Shown here in pieces: positions 1-8,873 of a stretch of 64,000 nucleotides of DNA. Under the pieces are notes generated by a model. That model ran no database searches and was not told the origin of the DNA. It saw only the letters and a list, made by a program, of their open reading frames with translations. Source of the DNA: Candidatus Zhuqueibacterota bacterium (GTDB lineage Bacteria > Zhuqueibacterota > Zhuqueibacteria > Residuimicrobiales > Oceaniaggregativiventaceae). How positions within the stretch are numbered: the stretch's first letter is position 1; each line of letters starts with the position of its first letter. The DNA is taken from NCBI GenBank assembly GCA_014728115.1, contig WJME01000139.1:62001-126000 (forward strand), given 5' to 3'. The translations under genes were made by a program, and so were the position numbers.

Positions 1-879
1 GTTGATGGGAATGGGGCCCAGTTCACCAAAGTCTTCCACGATTTGTGTCTCTTTGCTCATGTGGGGTAACCGCCTGCGAAAATAATCGGTAATATCCCGC
101 AATACAGAATGAATATCCTGGCTTTTAAACTCTGGCTGAGAACCTATTTGCGAAAATCTCAGTGCCACCTTTTCCAGCCGTTTGACATCGGACGCCATAT
201 CTTTGGCCATCTCATCCATACGGTCGGGCTGATCTTTGTAAAACGAGATCATTTCTATCCATCCCATGAGAGATGATATGGGGGTTCCCAGCTGGTGAGC
301 GGTCTCTTTGGCCATTCCCACCCATATATAAGATTGTTCACTGCGGATAATGTTCCGATATCCCAGAAATGCGGCCAGCAGTAACATGCCTAACGCACTC
401 AGGGTGACATAAGGGAGGTAAACCAATTGTGTGATCAGATTCGAATCTCCATAATACAGATAGGAAATGACTTGATCATTATAGGTAATGGCCACCGGCT
501 TGTTCTCTGTAGCCATCTTGCGGGTGATAGCCCGCACTTTATCGATGTTTTCTTCGGATGCATCATCTTCGGGCAATTTGATATTTTTCCAGGAAATGGG
601 ATTGCCTTCCGGATCGGTCAATACCAGAGGAAAATTGGTGTTGAGCACTACATTTTCGAAATACCATGAAAGGCCTTCTTCTGCCTCTTCGTCTGTGGCT
701 ACTTTTTGCAGGGTCTGCACTTGACTCTGCAACACCTGGCGAGCTTCCTGACGCAGATCATGCACAAGCTTTTGTGTCCATAAAAGGATCGCCAGTGCTG
801 TGACGAGCATCAAAATAAAAAAAATGCCACGCAGTGTTCCGGAAAACAGATAAAGTTTTTTTCGCCAATGAAGAGCCAT
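1..879 (-). CDS. Sensor histidine kinase, 3'-truncated by window edge
   Basis: The open frame runs 293 codons from an ATG at 879 off the left edge, so the ATP-binding part lies outside the window. A first membrane segment (about residues 12-34) is followed by an extracytoplasmic sensor stretch of roughly 110 residues, a second membrane segment (about 150-172), and then a HisKA-type dimerisation region. The H box reads ETAHQLGTPISSL with the phosphorylatable histidine at about residue 195. It starts 5 bases after the stop of the upstream YfhO-type gene and is presumably cotranscribed with it. The signal sensed cannot be told from sequence. It has no HAMP domain that I can see. Being a histidine kinase is secure; its regulon and partner regulator are not visible here. 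Confidence 0.88.
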   Translation of the reverse strand, partial: MALHWRKKLYLFSGTLRGIFFILMLVTALAILLWTQKLVHDLRQEARQVLQSQVQTLQKVATDEEAEEGLSWYFENVVLNTNFPLVLTDPEGNPISWKNIKLPEDDASEENIDKVRAITRKMATENKPVAITYNDQVISYLYYGDSNLITQLVYLPYVTLSALGMLLLAAFLGYRNIIRSEQSYIWVGMAKETAHQLGTPISSLMGWIEMISFYKDQPDRMDEMAKDMASDVKRLEKVALRFSQIGSQPEFKSQDIHSVLRDITDYFRRRLPHMSKETQIVEDFGELGPIPIN

Positions 880-884
880 ATCGT

Positions 885-3380
885 TTAATCCGTTGATGTT
901 GGTTTTCTCTTCCAATATCCAACCGCGACCATTGCCAACAATAAGATCAATGTACTGATACTGATCCACATTCCCGTTCTAAACGTAGAGGAATCGTATG
1001 TAAAGACGATTTCGTGTTCTCCGGGCTGTAAAAAAATCGATCTTAAAAAATAGTTTGTTTTGTATATTTTTGTTTCCTGGCCATTGACATAGGCTTTCCA
1101 GCCCGCAGGATAATAGACTTCACTCACCACCATGACGGTCGGCGATTTGACAGTTGCATTGAATTTCATTTCATGATTTTCAAAGCTCGCCAACTGCACG
1201 GAATTGCTGTCTGCCGCCTGCACGTTAAAGGGCGGGGGCTCTTCAATAATGGCAGTTTCCCTCGGATCAAACAGACCGTCTTTCATGCGATCGAAAATTT
1301 GCCGGCGCCCTGTTAAAACTTGAATTGAATTGGAGAAAAAGGCACGAGGCAGTACTGTCGTATTTTCATACAGCATCTGTTGCTGATTCATGATCAGTCG
1401 ATATCTGGGATCATTGATCGGCAGATGATTGACCACGAGATATTTGACATTGAGCATATCGAGCATGGCATAGTCGAAATTTTTTCGTCCCTGAGGAATC
1501 TCTTCCAAAGGTACAGGCACCCAACGTTGCTGATTGTTTTGCATTGCCAGACGCCAATATTTGGCAATAAATGCATTCAGTCGCTGGGTATATCCGGATT
1601 CTTCCATAAATTCTTGATAAATTTTGAGTTTGGCGGGTGAATATCCTGTAATACTCTGAATCAGGTGGTACATGTACCAATTTGATCCTTCACGATCCAG
1701 GACGGGCAATATTCTAAAAACATCATCGTCTTGTTTCATTTGTGTCACTGCCGGTGTTGCAGCAAAATGCGCTTCCTCTTGTGTCGCTGGCTGTGGATTC
1801 ATTATTTTTAGGTCGATGACCCACAGATCTATAATGATAAGGACGGCGAGAATTCCTGACATGACGGTCGCGGATAATTTTTGTTGCAGATATTGTAAAA
1901 TGACAAACCCGCTGACAAGAATGAATGCAAGCGATTTGAACGCATCCCCCATGGCCAACTGGTAAGCCTGTTGTCTGAGGGCAAAGGTGAGATTGGAGCG
2001 ACTGCTGGCAACCAACTCTAGATACACCGATTTTCCGACCAGCAGCAGCAAGGTCAGGAAACCAATGATACCTGCCCAGAACCAAAAGTAACGCTTTACC
2101 TTGTTGAATTTGGCATCACGTTCTTTTTGTGAAAGATGTTTAAAATCCAATATTGCCTGCAAACCAAAGCCAGCGAGAATAATCATGGCCAGATCCAGTA
2201 AAATATGGATCATGCTGGGGATGCGAAATTTATCGAAAAAAGGCAAAAAATTGTACATGGGTTTGTAGAGAATCGGAATATGGTTTCCAAAAGAGACGAT
2301 CAGAGAAAAAATAGCCACGATTCCGTAAAACCATGTTTGCCTGTTTCGGCGCAAAAGAAATGCCAGCCCGGCAAGAAAAAAAACAATGACCCCAAAATAG
2401 AGGGGATAATCGGTAAAAGGCATTTGTCCCCAGTATGTCTGGCCTCCGAATCCCATAAAAGAAGGAATCACGAATGTCAATGACTCGATGGGGTGGAATG
2501 ACCAACTCGAGGCATAATTGTATTCCAGACCTCCCCCTTCGGCCCCGCCCCGGATTGAGTAATGTTGGTATTCCCATACGGGCAGATAAAGCACAGCAGT
2601 GAGGAGAATGCTGATCGCCAAAGCGACCAATACCATCCCTGTTCCGGCTAAATACCTCTTGAATTCAGGATTTTTCCGATGGTAAATCAGCTCCCAAAGC
2701 AGATAAAGACCGATCAACAATAATGTATAATAGGTCACCTGAACGTGTGAGCGCATCAACTGTTGTCCCATTACCAGGGCCAGCAATCCAAAATAGAGTA
2801 GATTTCTTTGGTATACTAGCTTTTTTACCAATAACAAGATAAGGGGTATTAAAGCAATAGTAGCTAGTTTTGTATTATGACCAAAAGATACAAATGCCAC
2901 AAATTGGGGCAATGAAATTACGGCTATCGCAGAAATTATTGCTATAAAAGGTGAAAGCCGTTGATTCCTTTGTAATGCATATATTAGTAATGCTAATAGA
3001 AAAAAGTTTAAAAAAGTAAAGGCAAAATGAGGATTAGGAATGATTGGATGAAGCCAATGTAATATCTTTCGTGTATTATAATCAATAATATTAACTAAGG
3101 GGATTCTTGATAAACTTGCATAGGATGGCATACCACTGAAAATGTAAGGTGTCCAAAATGGATAATCCCCATGTTCAAAAGATTGCTCTACATAAGGAAT
3201 ATAGGCATTGGACGTCATTTGATCGGGCGGCTGAAAAGAATACCCGCCCAACATGACTTTATAAAACAAAATCAATAAGAGAACAAAGGAAAGAACAAGG
3301 ACCGTAATAACCGGATGTCTTGTCACGAAATTTTCTTCCTTTTGAAGAGTTGCTTGTTGTTTTGATGATTTTTTTGCCAC
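885..3380 (-). CDS. YfhO-family polytopic membrane protein
   Basis: An 831-residue protein with a short charged cytoplasmic N terminus, about a dozen hydrophobic segments up to residue ~500, then a soluble extracytoplasmic region (about 530-790) and a last membrane helix near the C terminus. This layout and the YYPAGWKAYVNG motif near the end match the bacterial YfhO family, GT-C-fold proteins thought to move sugars from polyprenyl-phosphate donors onto cell-envelope polymers. The start is a GTG at 3380 with GAGG five bases upstream. The GT2 enzyme at 10165-11124 could supply a lipid-linked sugar donor (inference). The part encoding the N-terminal membrane region (about 2800-3400) is clearly more AT-rich than the rest. 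The acceptor is unknown. Confidence 0.85.
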   Translation of the reverse strand: MAKKSSKQQATLQKEENFVTRHPVITVLVLSFVLLLILFYKVMLGGYSFQPPDQMTSNAYIPYVEQSFEHGDYPFWTPYIFSGMPSYASLSRIPLVNIIDYNTRKILHWLHPIIPNPHFAFTFLNFFLLALLIYALQRNQRLSPFIAIISAIAVISLPQFVAFVSFGHNTKLATIALIPLILLLVKKLVYQRNLLYFGLLALVMGQQLMRSHVQVTYYTLLLIGLYLLWELIYHRKNPEFKRYLAGTGMVLVALAISILLTAVLYLPVWEYQHYSIRGGAEGGGLEYNYASSWSFHPIESLTFVIPSFMGFGGQTYWGQMPFTDYPLYFGVIVFFLAGLAFLLRRNRQTWFYGIVAIFSLIVSFGNHIPILYKPMYNFLPFFDKFRIPSMIHILLDLAMIILAGFGLQAILDFKHLSQKERDAKFNKVKRYFWFWAGIIGFLTLLLLVGKSVYLELVASSRSNLTFALRQQAYQLAMGDAFKSLAFILVSGFVILQYLQQKLSATVMSGILAVLIIIDLWVIDLKIMNPQPATQEEAHFAATPAVTQMKQDDDVFRILPVLDREGSNWYMYHLIQSITGYSPAKLKIYQEFMEESGYTQRLNAFIAKYWRLAMQNNQQRWVPVPLEEIPQGRKNFDYAMLDMLNVKYLVVNHLPINDPRYRLIMNQQQMLYENTTVLPRAFFSNSIQVLTGRRQIFDRMKDGLFDPRETAIIEEPPPFNVQAADSNSVQLASFENHEMKFNATVKSPTVMVVSEVYYPAGWKAYVNGQETKIYKTNYFLRSIFLQPGEHEIVFTYDSSTFRTGMWISISTLILLLAMVAVGYWKRKPTSTD

Positions 3381-3540
3381 AATGACCTCATCGTCTAGAA
3401 TTCATCATTCATGAATTTTTCTAAAGTATCAAAACTTTTTTATAAAATCTAGGATAAAATTCGTTCATCCTGCATGCAAACAGAATACTTGGAACATAGA
3501 CGAAATATTATTATTTTATGGTTTGAATTTCAAGGAATCT

Positions 3541-4971
3541 ATGACGCAAAACATGAATGCAAAAAAGTTTTTTGGCGACACCCTCAAGCTCGGAACGGGT
3601 ACTGCTTTTGGACAAGTCGTGACCGTGGCCTCGGTCCCGATCTTGGCTCGTATTTACTCACCGGAAGATTTTGGTTCATTAGGGATTTTTAATGCGTTTG
3701 TCTTGACTATCGCGGTCATTTCCGGGTTGCGATATGAACAGGCAATTCTGTTACCCCGCAAACACCGTGACGGTTATGACCTGATGATCTTAAATATCGC
3801 AATCACTCTCGTGACGAGCCTGATCGCAGGAGTGTTCCTATGGATTTATCGGTTTCAGTTTTCGCAGTGGTTGGGTGATCCGGTACTCCCCTCGATCATG
3901 TGGTTGATCGGAATCGGTATTTTGCTTTTCGGTCTCTATAATGGTCTCAATTATTGGAACACCCGAATGGAACGGTATTCTGTGCTGGGAAGCGCCAAAG
4001 TGGCAAATAATACTTTTGCCGCTATTTTTCAATTTATCACAGGGGTGCTCTATGCTGCGCCAACAACCCTGATCGGTGGCTTTATGTTTGGCAAGCTCGT
4101 AGAGAATGGGATTCTGTTACGGACGATCAAGAAAAGAGATGGATTACATTCCTTTTCTACAAAAACGCGGATGTTGGCTTTGGCCAAAAGATATGAAAAG
4201 TTTCCAAAGTTCAATACCTGGTCAGCTCTTGTCAATACGCTTTCCTGGCAAGCCCCGGCTTTTTTGTTAGGGGGATTTTTCAATCTCCAGGTTGTAGGAT
4301 TCTATACACTTGGCGAGCGGGTTGTTCGTATGCCTATGACCATTATCGGCCGGGCAATTGCACAGGTGTTTTTTCAAAAAGGAACACATGCGCTGCGAGA
4401 GCAGGTATTGGATCAAGTCTATCGTCAGACATTGCGTATGCTGTCCAGGATCGGACTGGTTCCTTCCATTGTTCTCGCTCTTGCGGGAGAAGAAATTTTT
4501 ACCATAGCCATGGGTGCGGATTATGCAAAAGCTGGCATTTACGTCCAGATCCTTTCCATATGGGCCTTTATTTGGTTTGTTTCCTCTCCCTTGTCTACGA
4601 TAATCGCGATTAAAGAGCGTCAGGAAACAGGGCTCTATATCAATGTGCTCATACTGATCACTCGAGTTGTTTCTTTGATCATCGGAGGGCTGTTGGACAA
4701 TCCCTATGTCGCGTTGATCCTCTTTTCCGTCACCGGCATCTTTACATATGGATGGCTATTAGTATGGACGGGTATTCTGAGCGGAGTGCGATTCAAGGAC
4801 ACCCTCATGGAGCTTTTTGCCGTGGATAAAGTTTGGGTTGTGAGTATTCTCGCCATAATCGGTGGAGCCAAATATTTCAATTTGGCTGATGTCTGGATAG
4901 TCGGGATTTGCACGATTTTGACCGGACTCTATTATCTGATGATCGGTAAAAAAGTAGTGAAAATGCTATGA
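3541..4971 (+). CDS. Oligosaccharide flippase (Wzx/MATE-like exporter)
   Basis: A polytopic protein of about 476 residues with 12 or more hydrophobic segments, starting with the pattern GTAFGQVVTVASVPILAR and then YSPEDFGSLGIF, typical of the polysaccharide biosynthesis/O-antigen flippase family (MOP superfamily). These carry undecaprenyl-linked repeat units across the inner membrane. I prefer the ATG at 3541, which has AAGGA just upstream; an in-frame ATG at 3523 lacks a good ribosome site. It opens a same-strand run of five genes reaching 8873, which makes export of a modified surface glycan the likely theme. No polymerase (Wzy) or chain-length regulator is in the window. Confidence 0.88.
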   Translation: MTQNMNAKKFFGDTLKLGTGTAFGQVVTVASVPILARIYSPEDFGSLGIFNAFVLTIAVISGLRYEQAILLPRKHRDGYDLMILNIAITLVTSLIAGVFLWIYRFQFSQWLGDPVLPSIMWLIGIGILLFGLYNGLNYWNTRMERYSVLGSAKVANNTFAAIFQFITGVLYAAPTTLIGGFMFGKLVENGILLRTIKKRDGLHSFSTKTRMLALAKRYEKFPKFNTWSALVNTLSWQAPAFLLGGFFNLQVVGFYTLGERVVRMPMTIIGRAIAQVFFQKGTHALREQVLDQVYRQTLRMLSRIGLVPSIVLALAGEEIFTIAMGADYAKAGIYVQILSIWAFIWFVSSPLSTIIAIKERQETGLYINVLILITRVVSLIIGGLLDNPYVALILFSVTGIFTYGWLLVWTGILSGVRFKDTLMELFAVDKVWVVSILAIIGGAKYFNLADVWIVGICTILTGLYYLMIGKKVVKML

Positions 4972-5003
4972 GCTGTATCCTTTTATACCTTTATGGAAAA
5001 TGA

Positions 5004-5654
5004 ATGATGGATTCAAACGAAAAAAAAGATATTGTCGATGGTACGGTTTATCGCTATTCCAGTGACTGGATTCACGAACTCGAGTCCGAATTGCATTGGC
5101 GATACTATTGGTTTCAACAACACCTCATGCAAAAACGGATCAAACCCGGGGATCAGGTTTTGGAGATCGGGCCCGGTACTCATTTTACGGCCAATTATTT
5201 GCAAAGTAAAGGGGTCGAGGTCACCACAGTGGATATCGATGCTGAAAAAAAACCCGATATCGTGGCCAATATCGTCTCCTGGGAGTGGCCGCAATCCTGG
5301 GACCATATCCTGGCTTTTGAAGTTCTTGAACATATTCCCTTTATCAAAGTAAAACAGTTGTTAGAGATCATGAAAAATCATGCCCGGAAAAATCTGTTTC
5401 TCAGTGTCCCGGTCAGTGAATACCGGCTCTTTCGTTGTGAATGGAGCCTGCCTTTGATAGGCCGCCATGTGCTGGATCTCACCATTCCCCGCAAGCGCAT
5501 TCTGGCGATGCACCACTTTTGGGAGATGGGACTTTTCAACCGATCAAAAAAAGAGCTCGAATCTCTTTTTCAACAGAGTGGCTATAATATCACGGAATCG
5601 AAAAAGGTTTGGTCATTGCACTACTGGGTTTTGCAAATCGAGGAGAGGGCATGA
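5004..5654 (+). CDS. SAM-dependent methyltransferase, class I
   Basis: A 216-residue soluble protein. The SAM-binding motif I is seen as VLEIGPGTHFTANYL (about residues 50-65), followed by an acidic end of strand 2 (TTVDIDAEKKPD) and a motif with LAFEVLEHIP, as in the Methyltransf_11/23 families. It starts 32 bases after the flippase and its TGA overlaps the ATG of the sulfotransferase gene (ATGA), so it is part of the same operon. The likely substrate is a sugar or lipid-linked glycan (inference from neighbours only). Confidence 0.8.
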   Translation: MMDSNEKKDIVDGTVYRYSSDWIHELESELHWRYYWFQQHLMQKRIKPGDQVLEIGPGTHFTANYLQSKGVEVTTVDIDAEKKPDIVANIVSWEWPQSWDHILAFEVLEHIPFIKVKQLLEIMKNHARKNLFLSVPVSEYRLFRCEWSLPLIGRHVLDLTIPRKRILAMHHFWEMGLFNRSKKELESLFQQSGYNITESKKVWSLHYWVLQIEERA

Positions 5655-6592
5655 CAAAAAAAGACTGGCAAACCCGACTCGAGCGAGTCCTGTGGATTGG
5701 CGCAGACTCGATTGCCCGTGTTTTTGAGCCCCTTTGGCTCAAGGTTTATGAAAAAAAATACGACGATGAACCAAATTTCCCTCCAATTTTTATTATAGGC
5801 GCACCTCGCTCAGGTACGACTCTGATTTATCAGGCCTTTATCTACTATTTTGATATCGCCTATATGACCAATCTCATGGCAGAGCTCTATCATGCTCCCC
5901 TTTTAGCGACTGCTTTTTCGAAATTCACGGTTTCTAAAAACGAGTTCCATTCTCTCTATGGTAAGACATCAGGCTTATGGGGTCCGCATGAGGGAGGGCA
6001 ATTTTGGTACCGATGGTTTCCCAGAGCACCTCATGTTTATGTCGGTCCCAATGAAATGGCGCAGTCAGTAAAAGCATCGCTTGCACACACTGTCCATAAA
6101 ATGAGCAAAATCGCAGGGCAGCCCATGTTTTTCAAAAATACCTTCCACACCATGCGTATTGCTCCCTTGTTAGAAATATTTCCTGATTGCCTGTTTATCA
6201 TCAGTCATAGAGATCCGGCTGATACAGCACAGTCCATTTTGCAGGCCCGCATACAAAATTTTGGGTCTCCTGAGCCCTGGTGGTCTGTGCCTCCCCAAGA
6301 GTTTTCCATAATCAAGGCTCATCCCTATTGGGATCAAGTCGTAGAGCAAGTCTATTTTTGTTATCGACAAATAGAAGCGGATCGAAAGCGTGCGCCGGAT
6401 CGTTTTTTTGATCTATCTTATAGAGAATTTTGCCAACAGCCCAATGCTTCTCTGGAAAGAATGAAAGAAAAATTTGTGGAATTAAATGTAAACCTGCGTA
6501 AAAGACCCGGATATAAATTGGAGCCATTTACCCTTCGTGCCCATCAACCGGACAAGCGTATACGAAAAAAGGTGCAAGAGTTATGGCCATAG
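5651..6592 (+). CDS. Sulfotransferase family protein (PAPS-dependent)
   Basis: A protein of 313 residues. Near the N terminus it has FIIGAPRSGTTLIYQA, the 5'-phosphosulfate-binding loop of sulfotransferases, and in the middle FIISHRDPADTAQSIL, the 3'-phosphate-binding motif. Family members move sulfate from PAPS to a hydroxyl or amino group of glycans, lipids or peptides. The ATG at 5651 overlaps the previous stop and has GAGGAGAGG just upstream; a longer in-frame start at 5609 would overlap the methyltransferase and is less likely. Its 3' end overlaps the next gene by 10 bases. A cysC gene for PAPS synthesis lies at 63113-63721. A sulfated surface glycan is the simplest reading, not proven. 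Confidence 0.85.
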   Translation: MTKKDWQTRLERVLWIGADSIARVFEPLWLKVYEKKYDDEPNFPPIFIIGAPRSGTTLIYQAFIYYFDIAYMTNLMAELYHAPLLATAFSKFTVSKNEFHSLYGKTSGLWGPHEGGQFWYRWFPRAPHVYVGPNEMAQSVKASLAHTVHKMSKIAGQPMFFKNTFHTMRIAPLLEIFPDCLFIISHRDPADTAQSILQARIQNFGSPEPWWSVPPQEFSIIKAHPYWDQVVEQVYFCYRQIEADRKRAPDRFFDLSYREFCQQPNASLERMKEKFVELNVNLRKRPGYKLEPFTLRAHQPDKRIRKKVQELWP

Positions 6593-7518
6593 AGACATTA
6601 TCTCTTTTTCAGGAACCCTGGTGGCTGGATATTGTGGCTCCTGATGAGTGGAAAGAAGTAAAAGTGGAAAGAAACGGCGAAATTTTGGCTGCCTGGAAGT
6701 TCGTTTTACGTAAACGATATGGCCTGAGATGGATCACCATGCCTCCGTTTACTCCTCATCTTGGTCCTGTCTTGTCATTGTCCGCTGAAAAACGAGAATC
6801 TCGAGCTTCGCAAGAAATGGAGTTTTTAGAGGAATTGGTGACTCGACTGCCCAAATTCGATTATTTCAATCAGAGACTTTTCCCATCCTACCAAAACTGG
6901 CTGCCCTTTTTTTGGCACGGATTTCGACAATCTACCCTTTATACCTATTGTTTTCCAAAAGACGATCTCTCTGATTTGGATCAGGTTTGGCGGGAACTCA
7001 AAGAATCGACACGAAGACAAATTCGCAAGGCTGGAAAAAAAGTAGAGATACAACAAAGTGATGACTCTTTTGCTCTGATTCAGATGATTAGACATACATT
7101 TGCCAGAAAGAATTTTGAATACAAAATAAATGAAGAGATGATTTCTGCCCTTATTAAAGAGTGCCTGATCAGACGTGCAGGAAAGATCCTTTTGGCAAAG
7201 GATGAACAAAAAAATATCCATGCAGGAATCTTTGTGGTATGGGATCGAAATACCCTCTATTATCTTTTGGGTGGTGCCGATGATAAATTTCGCTCGAGCG
7301 GTGCTATGAGTCTATTGTTGTGGAACGCTATCAGGCTCGCATCTGAAAAAAAATTGCGGTTTGATTTTGAGGGCTCTATGGTCAAAGGCGTTGAACGGTT
7401 TTTTCGTGGATTTGGTGCCCATCGACAACCCTATTTCAAAATCTACAAAACCAACGGGTTTTTGGCGAACATGGCCTATTGGTGGATCGAAAGAAGAGAA
7501 AGGGCTATCAAGAGTTGA
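6583..7518 (+). CDS. FemAB/GNAT-type acyltransferase-like protein
   Basis: A 311-residue protein that begins FQEPWWLDIVAPDEW and later has LKESTRRQIRKAGKK, then SGAMSLLLWNAIRLA and FDFEGSMVKGVERFFRGFG. This order fits the GNAT/FemAB-like family often found in exopolysaccharide and capsule clusters (Acetyltransf_6 type), which acylate sugars or peptidoglycan precursors. It overlaps the sulfotransferase by 10 bases and the following gene by 4 if that gene starts at the TTG at 7515, so translation is probably coupled. The acyl donor could be acyl-CoA or aminoacyl-tRNA; sequence alone does not decide. Confidence 0.75.
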   Translation: MAIETLSLFQEPWWLDIVAPDEWKEVKVERNGEILAAWKFVLRKRYGLRWITMPPFTPHLGPVLSLSAEKRESRASQEMEFLEELVTRLPKFDYFNQRLFPSYQNWLPFFWHGFRQSTLYTYCFPKDDLSDLDQVWRELKESTRRQIRKAGKKVEIQQSDDSFALIQMIRHTFARKNFEYKINEEMISALIKECLIRRAGKILLAKDEQKNIHAGIFVVWDRNTLYYLLGGADDKFRSSGAMSLLLWNAIRLASEKKLRFDFEGSMVKGVERFFRGFGAHRQPYFKIYKTNGFLANMAYWWIERRERAIKS

Positions 7519-8873
7519 ATCCACACTCTCCATACATTATAGCTGTTGAGAATTGGGATTATAAACCGGAAATTGAATATGCCTTTTCCCATTTGCTGAG
7601 ATCCCTGGGGATAAACTTTGCTCTTTTGCCTGCACACGAAATTGCTGAATCCGCCTGGCTCTATTACGGACGAAACAAGCCCCGTTTCCCAGCGTCATTC
7701 TATATTCCCGAGAGCGAATTTTTTGACCTTTATTTCCAAAAGAAATTGCCTTCAAAAGAGTGGTTACTGTCCGTTGATCGGTCAATGCAAGATGTACGGG
7801 CCTCAAATGTGTTGGAGGCAGATATTGTCGCTGCCACCTTTTTTGTCACAAGCGGCTATGAAGAAACCATTATTCCTGATCGCGATCATGCGGGGCGTTT
7901 CCCGGCAAACCGTTCGCTACGATGGCCAGGCCTGATTAAACGACCTTTGGTGGATGAATGGGCGCAATCAATGTCAAAGTCGTTTAAATTCGAGTCACAT
8001 CGCATAAATTCTCGTTTTGCTATCGCACTTTCTCATGATATCGATTCTCTTAACAAAGGCACTCTGGAAGCGCTCTATGATCGACTGATTCGCCACCCCG
8101 ATCGTCACACTTTATCTGCCATTTGGCGAATCATCACCGAACATTTACAGCATGGTGATCTTTATGATAATTTGCACGATCTTGTTAAAAATGAAAAAGC
8201 CCGGGACGTTCGTTCGACGTTTTACATGCTGAAAAAAACAGGATATTCGGAGGATGCCAATTATGAATGGAACGAGCCTTCAGTCTTGAACTGGATGAGA
8301 GATATTGTCGCGGAAAAGTGGGAAATTGGCCTTCATGGCAGTTTTTTTTCACTCACAGACAAGGCTTTTCTTGTTCAGGAAAAAAGAGAACTCGAACAGG
8401 TGCTGGGTCATTCTGTTCGAGGTGGCAGACAACACTTTTTGCGATTCACTATTCCGGATTCCTGGACGACTCAAAGCGATGCCGGCTTTTTTTATGATAC
8501 AACGCTGGGATATGCAGATGCCATCGGTTTTAGAAATGGTCTGGCTCGACCCTTTCAACCATTTGACGTGCAAACACGAAAACGATTAACCATCTGGGAA
8601 ATGCCTCTTGTGATCATGGATGCAACTCTAAAACAATACCTCGGATTAAGCGCTGAGAAAGCATATAGCCAGTCAACAGAAATTCTACAGTCAGTCAGGC
8701 AGGTCAATGGGATGGTCGCAGTTCTCTGGCATAATACTTATTTCACATCCTATAAATACCCCGGTTATGCCCAAGTGTACTGGCAAATAATCGATTGGTG
8801 TAAAAAGAACGGAGGAACCTGCGGTCCAGCAGGAGAACTGCTCGATCACTATTTAGCCAGAGAATCAAAGTAA
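7515..8873 (+). CDS. Polysaccharide-deacetylase-like protein with N-terminal accessory domain
   Basis: About 452 residues. The second half has a NodB-like fold signature: ALSHDIDSL (metal-binding His-Asp), then STFYMLK, EIGLHGSF, and WHNTYF near the end. The N-terminal ~120 residues look like the accessory domain that precedes such deacetylases in glycan clusters. Such enzymes remove N-acetyl groups from amino sugars or are inactive relatives. There is no ATG near the start: candidates are TTG 7479, GTG 7482 and TTG 7515; I chose 7515 because it makes a TTGA overlap with the preceding stop and lies after AAAGGG. The 3' end overlaps the convergent GT4 gene by 25 bases. Confidence 0.78.
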   Translation: MNPHSPYIIAVENWDYKPEIEYAFSHLLRSLGINFALLPAHEIAESAWLYYGRNKPRFPASFYIPESEFFDLYFQKKLPSKEWLLSVDRSMQDVRASNVLEADIVAATFFVTSGYEETIIPDRDHAGRFPANRSLRWPGLIKRPLVDEWAQSMSKSFKFESHRINSRFAIALSHDIDSLNKGTLEALYDRLIRHPDRHTLSAIWRIITEHLQHGDLYDNLHDLVKNEKARDVRSTFYMLKKTGYSEDANYEWNEPSVLNWMRDIVAEKWEIGLHGSFFSLTDKAFLVQEKRELEQVLGHSVRGGRQHFLRFTIPDSWTTQSDAGFFYDTTLGYADAIGFRNGLARPFQPFDVQTRKRLTIWEMPLVIMDATLKQYLGLSAEKAYSQSTEILQSVRQVNGMVAVLWHNTYFTSYKYPGYAQVYWQIIDWCKKNGGTCGPAGELLDHYLARESK

